Origin: Streptomyces sp. NBC_01669
GTDB taxonomy: Bacteria > Actinomycetota > Actinomycetes > Streptomycetales > Streptomycetaceae
Assembly: GCF_026339735.1 (NCBI RefSeq)
Contig: NZ_JAPEQG010000002.1
Coordinates: forward strand, 558,001-622,000
Direction: 5' to 3'
DNA length: 64,000 nt
The notes under the pieces are model-generated. The model ran no database searches, had not been told where the DNA came from, and saw only the letters and a list, made by a program, of their open reading frames with translations. Positions 43,476 to 51,857 of the stretch are shown here, piece by piece (position 1 is the stretch's first letter; every line of letters begins with the position of its first letter). The position numbers were made by a program, and so were the translations under genes.

Positions 43476-44390
43476 TCAGGCCACGTCGAGCGCCATGCGC
43501 AGCGCGGCGAACGCGGTCTCGCAGGCCGCGGCCACCTCGGGCAGGGCGGCGGCCATCGACAGGAAGCCATGGAACATCCCGGCGTAGTGGTGGGCCTCCA
43601 CGGAGACTCCGGCCGTGGTGAGGGCCTCCGCGTACGCCAGGCCCTCGTCCCGCAGGGGGTCGAGGCCGGCGGTGACGACGTATGCCGGCGGGAGGCCGGA
43701 CAGGTCGGTGCGGGCCAGGGGGGCGGCGTAGGGGTCGGCCCGGTCCGCAAGGTCCGGCAGGTAGCTGTCCCAGTACCAGCGCAGGTGGTCGGAGGTGAGG
43801 AAGTACCCCTGGCCGTTCCGGCGGTGGGATGGCTGGGAACAGGTGGGGTCGAGCATCGGGTAATAGAGCGCCTGGTAGGCGATCTCGGGGCCGCCCCGGT
43901 CGCGGGAGAGCAGGGTGAGGACGGTGGCGAGGTTGGCGCCCGCGCTGTCCCCGGCGACGGCGATCCGGCGGCCCGGGTACGTCTTCGCGGTCCACAGCAG
44001 GGCCGTGTACGCGTCCTCGGGAGCGGCGGGGAAGGGGTGCTCGGGGGCGCGGCGGTAGTCCACGGAGACGACGACCGCGCCCGTGGCGTCGGCGATCGAC
44101 CGGCAGAAGCCGTCGTGGCTGTCGAGGTCGCACAGGACGAAGCCGCCGCCGTGGCAGTACAGGACCACCGGGGCGTCCGCGTGGACTGCCTGGTCGTAGA
44201 CGCGTACGGGGACGCCGTCGGCGTCCTCGTCCCGGACGTGGGCGACGGGAAGCGCGGGGACGGCGGGCCTGGGGCGGGCGGCGAAGAAGGCGCGCACCTC
44301 GGCGATGTCCGTCATCTCCGTTCCCAGCGGGGGGAAGTTGGCGGTGGCCAGGTCGATGACCGCCTGGACCTCGGCGCCGGGCCTGGTCAC
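43476..44390 (-). CDS. Alpha/beta hydrolase, HSL-family esterase
   Basis: The 304-residue esterase has the HSL oxyanion motif HGGGF (80-84), the nucleophile Ser149 in GDSAGAN, Asp in LDPLRDEG and His in MFHGFL. It hydrolyses carboxyl esters; next to a Baeyer-Villiger monooxygenase it could hydrolyse the ester or lactone product. The GTG start at 44390 follows GGGGAGG and overlaps the SDR stop (GTGA), so the two are coupled. Its 3' end lies two bases from TnpB copy B. Confidence 0.9.
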   Translation of the reverse strand: MTRPGAEVQAVIDLATANFPPLGTEMTDIAEVRAFFAARPRPAVPALPVAHVRDEDADGVPVRVYDQAVHADAPVVLYCHGGGFVLCDLDSHDGFCRSIADATGAVVVSVDYRRAPEHPFPAAPEDAYTALLWTAKTYPGRRIAVAGDSAGANLATVLTLLSRDRGGPEIAYQALYYPMLDPTCSQPSHRRNGQGYFLTSDHLRWYWDSYLPDLADRADPYAAPLARTDLSGLPPAYVVTAGLDPLRDEGLAYAEALTTAGVSVEAHHYAGMFHGFLSMAAALPEVAAACETAFAALRMALDVA

Positions 44391-45151
44391 GCGTCGCCTC
44401 CCCTCTGGGGGAAGACCGGCATCCGTCCGGCCGACGCCCCTCCGTCCACGGCGAGCTCGGCACCGGACAGGTACGACGAGTCGTCGGAGGCGAGGAACGC
44501 GACGAGGCGGGCGACCTCCTCTGGCTCCCCCACCCGTCCGAGGGGCGCGCCCGCGTGCTCCTTGGTCCCCAGGTGGGCGGTCATCGCCGTGGTGATGGCC
44601 CCCGGGTGGACGGAGTTGACACGGATGCCGTCCGCGCCGAGCTCCAGGGCGGCCGTCTTGGTGAGGCCGCGCAGCCCCCACTTCGCGGCCCCGTACGCGC
44701 CGTGTCCCCACATGCCCTGCAGGCCGGCCTGCGAGGAGATGTTGACGATGGATCCGCCGCCGTGCGCCTTCATCGCCCCGGCGACGGCGCGGATGCCGAG
44801 GAACGGGCCGATCAGGTCGACCCGGAGGACCGCCTCCAGGCGGGCCGGGTCCTCCTCGACGATGGGCGAGGTGGTGTAGATCGCGGCGTTGTTGACGAGT
44901 ACGTCGAGCCGGCCGAAGCCGTCCACGGCGGCGGCCACGGCCGCCTCCCATGCCTTCTCGTCGGTCACGTCGTGCCGTATGAAACGGGCGGCGGAGCCGA
45001 TGGACGCGGCCGTCGCTTCGCCCTCCGTCTCCAGTACGTCGGTGAGGACGACCTTCGCCCCGCGGGCGGCGAGCAGGCGGGCCTCGGCCTCGCCCATGCC
45101 GCGTGCCGCGCCGGTGACGAGCGCGACCTTTCCTGTCAGATCGACGGACAT
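44387..45151 (-). CDS. SDR, 3alpha/20beta-hydroxysteroid dehydrogenase type
   Basis: The 254-residue SDR begins MSVDLTGKVALVTGAARGMG. It has VNNAAIYTT, the YGAAKWGLRGLTK active site and SVHPGAI. Overall it resembles the 3alpha,20beta-hydroxysteroid dehydrogenase of Streptomyces exfoliatus (255 residues) and FabG-like enzymes. Likely reaction: oxidation or reduction of a steroid hydroxyl or ketone. It is co-transcribed with the esterase and diverges from a second SDR across the fourth TTCCCG repeat. Confidence 0.85.
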   Translation of the reverse strand: MSVDLTGKVALVTGAARGMGEAEARLLAARGAKVVLTDVLETEGEATAASIGSAARFIRHDVTDEKAWEAAVAAAVDGFGRLDVLVNNAAIYTTSPIVEEDPARLEAVLRVDLIGPFLGIRAVAGAMKAHGGGSIVNISSQAGLQGMWGHGAYGAAKWGLRGLTKTAALELGADGIRVNSVHPGAITTAMTAHLGTKEHAGAPLGRVGEPEEVARLVAFLASDDSSYLSGAELAVDGGASAGRMPVFPQRGGDA

Positions 45152-45255
45152 CAGCGGTTCTCCTGGTTGCGGATGCTCGGAAGGAGCCTCGTGTCGCGCC
45201 GACACGGGGTACCCGTCGAGCCTGCCCGTACCAGGTCCTACGGCGGCAGCGTCCT

Positions 45256-45272
45256 TTCCCGGTGAGTGGGAA
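45256..45272. promoter_or_regulatory. TTCCCG-type inverted repeat between divergent SDR genes (site 4 of 4)
   Basis: TTCCCGGTGAGTGGGAA, 105 bp before the leftward SDR/esterase operon and 78 bp before the rightward SDR gene. Its left half TTCCCGGTGAG is identical to the site upstream of kstD. It could regulate both directions. Confidence 0.7.
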
Positions 45273-45349
45273 GCTCCGCGTGCCGCCGGGCCGGATCCGC
45301 TGCCAGCATCGCTGCCACCTGCATACACCGGCATACGGGAGGTTCCGGC

Positions 45350-46087
45350 ATGAGCGGACGGGCGGACGGCAAAGTGGTCGTCGTGACGGGCGGGGCACGC
45401 GGCCTGGGCGCCGCGCACGCACGCCGACTGGTCGCGGAGGGCGCGAAGGTGGTGATCGGCGACGTCCTCGTGAAGGAGGGCGAGGCCCTCGCGGAGGAAC
45501 TGGGTGCCCAGAACGCCCTGTTCGTGGAACTGGACGTCACCAGCGAGGTGTCCTGGCAGGCGGCCGTCGCACGCACGGAAGAGGTGTGCGGCAAGGTCAC
45601 GGGCCTGGTGAACAACGCCGGCCTGGTCCACCGCTGCCCCATCGAGGAGCTCACCGAGGCCGACTACCGGCGGGTGATCGACGTCAACGAGATCGGCGTC
45701 TTCCTCGGCATGAAGGCCGTGCTGCCGTCGATGCGGGCGGCCGGCGGCGGCTCGATCGTCAACATCTCCTCGCTGTGCGGGATCATCGCGTTCCCGTACA
45801 TCCTCAGCTACACGGCCTCCAAGTGGGCCGTGCGCGGCATGACGAAGGCGGCGGCCCAGGAGTTCGCCCCGTACAACATCCGCGTCAACTCCGTGCACCC
45901 CGGCGTCGTGGCCACCGAGATGACGGCGGACTCGGAGCGCTCGCACGAGACGGTGAAGCGCCAGCCGATCCAGCGGGAGGCGCAGCCCGCCGAGATCTCG
46001 AACATGGTGCTGTACCTGCTGTCGGACGAGGCGAGCTACTCGACGGGCTCGGAGTTCGTGGTGGACGGCGGATACGCCAGCCAGTGA
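45350..46087 (+). CDS. SDR, hydroxysteroid dehydrogenase-like
   Basis: The 245-residue SDR has TGGARGLGAAHARRL, VNNAGLVHR, YTASKWAVRGMTKAAAQEF and VDGGYASQ. It is related to the divergent SDR (44387-45151) but clearly not a recent duplicate. Probable hydroxysteroid dehydrogenase; position of action unknown. The start at 45350 follows GGGAGG. It is the last gene of the steroid-related block. Confidence 0.83.
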   Translation: MSGRADGKVVVVTGGARGLGAAHARRLVAEGAKVVIGDVLVKEGEALAEELGAQNALFVELDVTSEVSWQAAVARTEEVCGKVTGLVNNAGLVHRCPIEELTEADYRRVIDVNEIGVFLGMKAVLPSMRAAGGGSIVNISSLCGIIAFPYILSYTASKWAVRGMTKAAAQEFAPYNIRVNSVHPGVVATEMTADSERSHETVKRQPIQREAQPAEISNMVLYLLSDEASYSTGSEFVVDGGYASQ

Positions 46088-46307
46088 GCGGCTGCCGAGC
46101 AGCGCGCCCCCTCGACGGAGCGGACGATCGGTCCGGCGCGTAGCCGCGGTCCCGCACCAGACGGCTCGCGAGTCGGGTGAAGGCACGAGCCGCCGCGCTC
46201 GGGATCGCGTTCCTGGCCGCAGGCGTCGTACTCCTGGTTCGCGCCTGACCGCCGCTACGGCCCTGTTCTCCCGAGGCTACGGCGAAGTGACAAGTAGCTC
46301 CTTGTAA
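46088..46307. other. Gap after the steroid block
   Basis: No clear gene. A tiny frame from GTG 46177 to TGA 46248 would encode 23 hydrophobic residues (AAALGIAFLAAGVVLLV), possibly a relic of a membrane protein. It marks the change from steroid genes to recombinase remnants. Confidence 0.4.
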
Positions 46308-46835
46308 TCAGAGTGACGCTCGGTCAGGGAGAGCTGGGCGGGGTCCGGGGACTTCGCCGGCTCGGAGGGCGGCGAAGTCGGCGTGTGCCTGTTCGATGGC
46401 TCCGGGGTATGCCTCGCGCTTGGCGTGCTCGGCGAGCGCCCGGTGGATGCTGGCGACGGACGGGCTCTGCCCCTTGCGCTTGCCGGTGGGGATGATCAGG
46501 TCGGGCTGGATCTGCTCAACGGATTCGCCGAGCGCCCGGCGGCGAAGCACGGTGTGGAGCATGTCGTCGGTGATGACCTGGGGCCGGCCGCCGTGCTTGC
46601 CCTTGCGAGCTGCGGTGTCGAGCCCTTCGAGCGTGGACTCGCGGATGTTCTCCCGCTCGGTCTCCGCCATCGCCGCGAAGAACGCGAACAGCAGCTTGCC
46701 CGGCCCGGTGGGGTCGTAGATGCCGGGCAGGGGCCCGGCGAGCATCTCCAGGACCAGGCCGTGAGCGGTGAGGTGGTCGGCGAGCACGGTGAGCTCGGCG
46801 GCGTCGCGGCCTTTACCGATCGTCGTTCTGGCCGG
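46308..46835 (-). pseudogene. 5'-truncated serine recombinase (resolvase/invertase family)
   Basis: The frame encodes the second half of a Streptomyces-type small serine recombinase: KGRDAAELTVLADHLTAHGL, FAFFAAMAETERENIRESTLEGLD, KHGGRPQVITDDML, then a C-terminal HTH-like region (SVASIHRALAEH). The N-terminal catalytic-serine region (YARVS) is missing; upstream sequence is unrelated. Not functional. Confidence 0.78.
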
Positions 46836-46998
46836 ATGGGCTCTGAACTGCACGGATGCGTCGCGTAGGTGTCCGTGACGCGGCGGGCTCGGTGGCGAGG
46901 GCGGCTTCGAGTGTGTCCGCGTGAAAGCACAGGGCCGCGCTGAACACTTCACTGGCACGGTTGAGCCCGAAGTACGGGCCCAGCCGAGATACGGGCAA
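46813..46998 (-). other. Short unassigned open frame
   Basis: The frame from ATG 46998 begins with an ordered-looking LGPYFGLNRASEVFSAALCFHAD and degenerates after about 40 residues. It could be the 5' stub of a gene truncated where the recombinase remnant joins. I do not recognise it. Confidence 0.3.
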
Positions 46999-47035
46999 TA
47001 CCGGCCATGGCTTCCGCGACTACAGCTGAGCTGCG

Positions 47036-47497
47036 TCAGTCCAGGCAGAACTCGTTGCCCTCGGGGTCGGTCATCACGATGAAGCCGGCGCTCATCGGGG
47101 GAGCGGGCTCGTCGCGACGTACCCGCTTCGCTCCCAGCGCGACGAGCCGGTCGCACCCGGCCTCCAGTGCCGCCATCCGCTCCTCTCCCTGCAGTCCGGG
47201 AGCCGCACGGACGTCGAGGTGGACGCGATTCTTGGCGACCTTGTCCTCCGGCACCTGCTGGAAGAACACTCGCGGGCCGTGCCCGTCCGGGTCCTCGATG
47301 GCCGATTTCGAGTTGCGCTGTTCCTCCGGTACGCCGACCCGAGCGAGGAAGTCGTCCCACGCTGCCAGCGGGTCGGCGCTCTCGGGCAGGTAGACCCCGG
47401 GCGGGCCGGGGTGGACGTAGCCCAGTACGTCGCGCCAGAAGGACGACAGCGCCCGCGGGTCATGGGCGTCGAAGGTGACCTGGATGTGGCGGCTCAT
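47036..47497 (-). CDS. VOC-family protein (glyoxalase-like)
   Basis: The 153-residue VOC protein starts HIQVTFDAHDPRALSSFWRDVLGY, with KNRVHLDVRA supplying a metal-ligand-like His and MTDPEGNEFCLD the C-terminal acidic residue. It matches the common actinobacterial VOC group of unknown substrate, some members linked to antibiotic tolerance. The start at 47497 overlaps the stop of the DinB-like gene (ATGA). Confidence 0.82.
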   Translation of the reverse strand: MSRHIQVTFDAHDPRALSSFWRDVLGYVHPGPPGVYLPESADPLAAWDDFLARVGVPEEQRNSKSAIEDPDGHGPRVFFQQVPEDKVAKNRVHLDVRAAPGLQGEERMAALEAGCDRLVALGAKRVRRDEPAPPMSAGFIVMTDPEGNEFCLD

Positions 47498-48073
47498 CGG
47501 GTTGCTCCGTTCGTAGCGGGATTCGTGTGCCGGTAGAGGTCGCGCAGCAGGCAGACCTCGGACAGGTGGTGGATCAGCTCCTGGTGGATGTGCAGCACCA
47601 GATCGGCCATGGGCGCCTCGGGGAAGGGCTCTTTCTCACCGATCGGGACCTGGAGCCCGGCGTCGCCGAGGCTGCGCACCCCGGCCAGCCAGACGTCGAG
47701 CTGGGTCTTGAGCTGGTCGAGTGTGGTGGCCGCGCTGCCGGCGTAGTTCCAGGTCTCGTACGACGCCGCCGACGCGCCGAAGTGCGCCGCGTTGCGCGCG
47801 GCGAGCACGCCGACGATGACGTGACCGAGTCGCCAGGCGATCGTGGTGAAGGCCGCCGGGACCGGCTGCGGGAAGGCGAAGTCGATCGTGAAGTCCCCGG
47901 CACCGAGCTGCACGGGCGCCGTCGCGCGGCCGCACGCTCCAGGCGTCCGGCACCGGCGACCAGAAGTACTCGTCGTCGGTGAGGCCCTCGAGCCCGGCTC
48001 GGAGTTGATGTTTCCAGTGGAACTCCCACTGCTCGCGCAGCGTCCGGTTCCAGTCGATTTCGTCTGCGTCCAT
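47494..48073 (-). pseudogene. DinB-like protein with a frameshift
   Basis: From ATG 48073 the frame encodes DEIDWNRTLREQWEFHWKHQLR and DEYFWSPVPDAWSVRP. It then needs a shift near 47930 to continue as GAGDFTIDFAFPQPVPAAFTTIAWRLGH and end at 47494 with LIHHLSEVCLLRDLY. Joined, it is one DinB-superfamily (YfiT-like, mycothiol-dependent type) protein of about 190 residues. A one-base change explains it: gene decay or a sequencing error. Confidence 0.78.
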
Positions 48074-48126
48074 GGAGCCACCGTGACACCTCTGGCGGAC
48101 AGGATCGGTCCGCTATTTCTGGCAGG

Positions 48127-49134
48127 GTGAGCGACATGGACGTGGCAAGCGGTAACGAGCGGGGCACGACGGAGCGGGTGCTCACCCTGCTCGGGCTGCT
48201 GCAGCAGCGCCAGGTCTGGACCGGCCCCGAGCTCGCCGACCGGCTCGGGGTCACGCCGCGCACGGTACGGCGTGATGTCGAGCGGCTGCGCACGCTCGGC
48301 TATCCGGTGCGTGCCAGCCAGGGGGTCGGCGGCGGCTACCAGCTCGGCCCGGGGCAGGACCTGCCGCCGCTGCTTCTCGACGACCAGGAGGCGATCGCCA
48401 CCGCAGTCTCGCTGCTCGCCGGCGCGGGTGGCGCGGTTGCCGGCGCAGGCGACGCCGCACTCCGGGCGCTGACCAAGCTCGACCAGGTGCTGCCCACCCG
48501 GCTTCGGCACGAGGTGCACGCGCTCTCCGGCTCGGTGGAGTCCTTCGGCGGAGGCCGCACGCCGGTCGACCCCGAGGTGCTCATGACGCTGGCCAGAGCC
48601 TGCCGCGACGAGGTCGAGGCCGGCTTCGACTACCCGTCCGGGAGCAGGGTACGACGGCGGCGGGTCGAGCCCTACCGCCTGGTCGCCTCCGACCGGCGCT
48701 GGTACCTCCTCGCCTACGACCTTGATCGCGACGACTGGCGCAGCTTCCGCGTCGACCGGATGATCGATGTGTCCGCACGGACCTGGCGCTTTTGCCCGCG
48801 CGCGGCGCCCGACGCGGCGACGTACGTGCAGGAGGGTGTGGCGAGTCGGGTCTACCCGCACCAGGCGCGCTTCCTCGTGCACGCGTCGGCCGACACGGTG
48901 CGCGCGCAGATTCCGGCGTCGGCGGCCGTCGTACGACGGCGAGGGAGCGAGCTCTGCGAGGTGCTCAGTGGCGCCGCCAGCCTCGACGCCGTGCTCATGC
49001 ACGTACTCCTGCTGGGGCACGCCTTCGAGATACTCGACCCTCCGGAGCTCGGGAGGCGCTGTCGCGCGCTGGCGGAGAGACTGCTGTCGGCCGGTGCAAC
49101 GATCTCACCGGTGCCGGACATGGAGAAGTCATGA
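48127..49134 (+). CDS. WYL-domain transcriptional regulator (YafY/DeoR-type HTH)
   Basis: The 335-residue regulator has an N-terminal winged HTH (LQQRQVWTGPELADRLGVTPRTVRRDVERLRTLGYPV) and the WYL domain with VEPYRLVASDRRWYLLAYDLDRDDWRSFRVDRM. It diverges from the DinB/VOC pair (53-bp gap), the common arrangement in which the regulator controls those genes. Start GTG 48127; ATG 48136 is an alternative. It is intact, although one supposed target gene is frameshifted. Confidence 0.9.
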   Translation: MSDMDVASGNERGTTERVLTLLGLLQQRQVWTGPELADRLGVTPRTVRRDVERLRTLGYPVRASQGVGGGYQLGPGQDLPPLLLDDQEAIATAVSLLAGAGGAVAGAGDAALRALTKLDQVLPTRLRHEVHALSGSVESFGGGRTPVDPEVLMTLARACRDEVEAGFDYPSGSRVRRRRVEPYRLVASDRRWYLLAYDLDRDDWRSFRVDRMIDVSARTWRFCPRAAPDAATYVQEGVASRVYPHQARFLVHASADTVRAQIPASAAVVRRRGSELCEVLSGAASLDAVLMHVLLLGHAFEILDPPELGRRCRALAERLLSAGATISPVPDMEKS

Positions 49135-49164
49135 GCCGCGACCACGCCAGCGCCGACTGAGCGC

Positions 49165-49308
49165 CTCCGCTGCCTCTATGCCGAGCACGTCGACCCGATC
49201 CTGGGCTTCGCCATGCGCCGCCCGACCAGGCCGACGACGCCGCAGACATCGTCGCGGAGACCTTCCTGGTGGCCTGGCGACGGATCGGGTCGGAGTCGGG
49301 CGGTTCGG
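49165..49308 (+). pseudogene. ECF sigma factor 5' fragment
   Basis: Translated in two frames, the stretch gives RCLYAEHVDPILGFAMRR followed, after a shift, by DQADDAADIVAETFLVAWRRIG. This is region 2 of ECF sigma-70 factors. It stops exactly where the Tn554-like remnant begins (49309), so that insertion probably destroyed the sigma gene. Confidence 0.7.
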
Positions 49309-49905
49309 TCATGAGTGGTCCCGTTCGAGGAGTTGGGCTTCGAGGTCGGCGATGCGCTTGTCGGCGAAGCGGAGGTTGGACCGAGCGCCTTCGAGGCGTT
49401 CTTGCAGCGTGCGGTGTTCCTGGGCCAGCTGCTGGACGCGGTGCTTGAGACTGGTGGTCTCGGTGACGAGCTGCTGGACGGACTCGCCGGGGACCATCTG
49501 TTCGACGTCGCGGACCTGGCCCATCAGTTCGCCGATCCGCTGCCGCTGCCGCTGCCGCTGCCGCTGCCGCTGCGTGAAGATCTCCTTCTGTGCTCGGGTG
49601 AGTTCTTCCTCGGCGTTGAGCGTGCGTTCGCGCCAGGACGCTTCGATCCGCTCGTGCTCCTGCTGGGCTTCGTGGTCGTGACGGTTGCAGTGGTCGGCGA
49701 CGGCGTGCTGAACGAGGGACCGCGCGTCGGTGTTCTCGTAGAGGAACATGGCGGAGACCTTGGCTTTTTCGGCGACGGCCCGGACGGTCAACCGGCCTCG
49801 CTCTCGGCGGAGTTGCCGGATCGCCTTTTCGACTCGGGTGAGCTTGTCCTGGGTTTGGCGGCGCCGGGCGGCGATGGCTGCCGCGGTGGCGGGCGTGGAG
49901 GTCAT
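49309..49905 (-). CDS. DUF6262-family (Tn554 TnpC-like) protein
   Basis: The 198-residue protein starts MTSTPATAAAIAARRRQTQDKL and has an HTH-like RLTVRAVAEKAKVSAMFLYEN, then a long coiled coil to the C-terminus. An odd Gln-Arg repeat in the coil is encoded by six tandem CCGCTG units (49537-49572 on the plus strand). TnpC-like proteins assist orientation or specificity in Tn554 transposition. Probably a surviving accessory gene of a dead transposon. Confidence 0.82.
   Translation of the reverse strand: MTSTPATAAAIAARRRQTQDKLTRVEKAIRQLRRERGRLTVRAVAEKAKVSAMFLYENTDARSLVQHAVADHCNRHDHEAQQEHERIEASWRERTLNAEEELTRAQKEIFTQRQRQRQRQRQRIGELMGQVRDVEQMVPGESVQQLVTETTSLKHRVQQLAQEHRTLQERLEGARSNLRFADKRIADLEAQLLERDHS
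49537..49572. repeat. Hexanucleotide tandem repeat, six units of CCGCTG
   Basis: Six exact copies lie inside the DUF6262 gene and encode alternating Gln-Arg on the minus strand. Unit changes keep the frame, so only the coiled-coil length would vary. Confidence 0.95.
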
Positions 49906-50459
49906 GCTGCTTCACCGCCGTCTTGCTGGTGGGCCAGTTCCTGGGCCCGGAAGGCCGTGTTCCAGACCCGTCCGAAGTAGTCCTGGGGTCGTCGCACGTC
50001 GAGGGCGAGGGCTTCGTCGGGCATGCCGACGGCCTCCAGTGCCCTTTCCAGGCCGTCGATCGCGCGGGCGGTCGGTTCGAAGACCTCGTGCAGGTAGTCG
50101 GCTGTGGCACTGTCGGGGGCGCGTTCGGCGAGCAACCGCCACTGCTCGCGTTTGCGGTGCCAGTAGACGAGGTCAGCGCCGGACATGACGAACTTGTCGC
50201 AGCTGTGGCAGTTCAGATTCCAGGGGCAGGCGTCGCCGTGGACCACGGGTTGGAAGGTGCAGAAGCCGCCGTCGGCGGGAGTGCTCCGACGGGTGAGGTC
50301 GATCGCGAGGGCCTCGGATTCCTCCGGAAACTTGAGCTGAACCAGGTGTCGAAGGTCGGCGCTCTCGGTGTCCGGGCTGCTGAACAGCCTGCGGAAGGCA
50401 GGGGCGGACGACCAGGTTGCCGCCCTGGCCAGACGGCTTCCTGCAGCGGGATGCTTCAC
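49902..50459 (-). pseudogene. C-terminal fragment of a Tn554-type tyrosine recombinase
   Basis: About 185 residues including FPEESEALAIDLTRR, DACPWNLNCHSCDKFVMSGADLVYWHRKREQW and ALDVRRPQDYFGRVWNTAFRA, the C-terminal domain of large Tn554-like integrases (usually near 700 residues). The catalytic Arg-His-Tyr region is absent. The segment near 50459 no longer shows the family pattern. Confidence 0.75.
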
Positions 50460-50758
50460 TCAGTTCATCGGGATCAGTGGCCACCGGGAACGGTTCCGAT
50501 TCGGGCGGGAGCCCGACGGGAGTGCGGCCCCCTGTGTGGACGTGGCAGCACCTGGAGTGAGCCGGGAACCAGCCAACCCAAACTCCCTCGCCTCCGCCCC
50601 GATCGATGACCAGTCGGGCAAAGTGAGAACGTTTCAGGAATCCCGAAGTTACGTCAGACCACGGAGGGACACCTGAGAGAGGGCGAACCCGCTGGCCACG
50701 GGACTAGCGACTCAGCGGGGCTCAGGAGAACTCACGGGATGTCGCACATGCGGTGACG
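50460..50758. other. Gap between transposon remnant and terminator
   Basis: About 300 bases with no gene I can support. It probably contains further decayed transposon sequence. Confidence 0.5.
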
Positions 50759-50801
50759 GCAGAGCCCCGGTACCGCTCCCCCGTAGGTACCGGGGCTCTG
50801 C
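50759..50801. terminator. Strong hairpin terminator
   Basis: A perfect 16-bp stem (50759-50774 with 50786-50801) around an 11-base loop. It lies about 75 bp beyond the 3' end of the leftward membrane-protein gene. Confidence 0.85.
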
Positions 50802-50841
50802 CCAGGGCCCCGGAGGGTTCCCGGGATGTCCGGTTTGGTCA
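50802..50841. repeat. Direct repeat flanking a membrane-protein gene (left copy)
   Basis: A 40-base segment containing TCCCGGGATGTCCGGT is repeated imperfectly at 51509-51548, on the other side of the gene 50876-51487. Similarity continues weakly beyond (GTGGA). It may reflect a duplication during insertion of that gene. Confidence 0.6.
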
Positions 50842-50875
50842 GTGGTGCTGTGGATCGAGACAGCCGGCGGGGGAA

Positions 50876-51487
50876 TCAAACAAGTCCGTCCTGTCTCGCT
50901 GAGTCGGGGCCCGTCTGAGTCATGGCCGACGCCGACAGCTCGCTTCCCAGTGCTCGCCGGGCCACGGTAACGAACTCCCGGCTGCTGGCGACCCGAGCAC
51001 GGAGCGCTCCCGAGCGAGCTGAAGGTTCGAGTTCGGCGGCGCTGCTGGCCGTGTCTGGGCTGTCGTTCACGATGCGCGCATGCAGTCGAAACTCGTCACT
51101 TATGCTCCGGAGAACTTCAGCTCCCCGCTCCGCGACGTCGTCTGGCCCTACCAGCCGAACCCGGATGTATGCCTCATCCAGCGCCCTGCGCGCAGCGAAT
51201 CCCGCTTCCCAGCGACGCAACTCCGTGAACGGCAGTGCGAACCATCCATCGTCCAGCACGCGGTAGGCCGCGTCAGCCTGAGCCAAGAACTTCTCGTATG
51301 CCTCACGGCGCATCTCCCGATGGTCGATCGCTCGCCGCTCGGCCCGCTCCTCACGGGCCAGCACGCCCTGGTGCCGTAACTGCCGACCGGCCACCCACGC
51401 CGAAGCGATACCTGCCAACCCCGCAGCGCTCAGCGTGGACAGAGACGTGATCAGGGCTACCGCGACCGTGTCATTCACGGCGCCCAT
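50876..51487 (-). CDS. Hypothetical membrane-anchored protein
   Basis: The 203-residue protein has one N-terminal transmembrane segment (VALITSLSTLSAAGLAGIASAWVAG) followed by a basic, helix-rich cytoplasmic part (REERAERRAIDHREMRREAYEKFLAQADAAY). This layout is common among Streptomyces proteins of unknown function. It stands alone, bounded by a terminator on one side and near-identical repeats on both. Confidence 0.75.
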   Translation of the reverse strand: MGAVNDTVAVALITSLSTLSAAGLAGIASAWVAGRQLRHQGVLAREERAERRAIDHREMRREAYEKFLAQADAAYRVLDDGWFALPFTELRRWEAGFAARRALDEAYIRVRLVGPDDVAERGAEVLRSISDEFRLHARIVNDSPDTASSAAELEPSARSGALRARVASSREFVTVARRALGSELSASAMTQTGPDSARQDGLV

Positions 51488-51857
51488 TTTTCCTTGTCTG
51501 CGGACTCCTCATCAGGGCCCCGAAGCGATCCCGGGATGTCCGGTCTGCTCGCGTGATGCCGTGGAGTCGGAGGATGACGGCGGGATCGGTGTGGGCGCGT
51601 CCGGCACTGGCGGTGTTGACCCGGCCCAGGGCCCGGAAGGTGCCGCGGACGCTTCAGCTCTCGGTTCTGCACGCCCCGCATCCGGCCGGCAATCGGCTCA
51701 GCGCCGACCGCCGACCACTTCATTTTTGAGCCGAAGCACGCTGGTTGTCACCATGGGCGTCCATTGACCTGTGGCTTCGATCAGGCAGAGCACGGTGGTT
51801 GTCACCAGGTCGGCATGCTGCGCGTCACCAGCATGGATCACGAGCTGCGGTTCCCGT
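51488..51857. other. 370-bp gap with possible gene debris
   Basis: It holds the right copy of the repeat (51509-51548). On the minus strand it has a short coherent stretch (RGTFRALGRVNT, HTDPAVILRLHGI) that could be the tail of a lost gene. No start, stop or family is identifiable. Confidence 0.4.

Larger units (their letters stand above)
49309..50459 (-). mobile_element. Remnant of a Tn554-like transposon
   Basis: Two minus-strand genes overlap by ATGA: the C-terminal part of a large tyrosine recombinase and a DUF6262/TnpC-like coiled-coil protein. This pair ends Tn554-type transposons. The upstream recombinase gene(s) are missing. Confidence 0.7.

Noticed and set aside
50759..50801. Possible tRNA or structured RNA
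   Set aside because: It is a single long perfect hairpin with no cloverleaf arms or anticodon loop; a terminator fits better.
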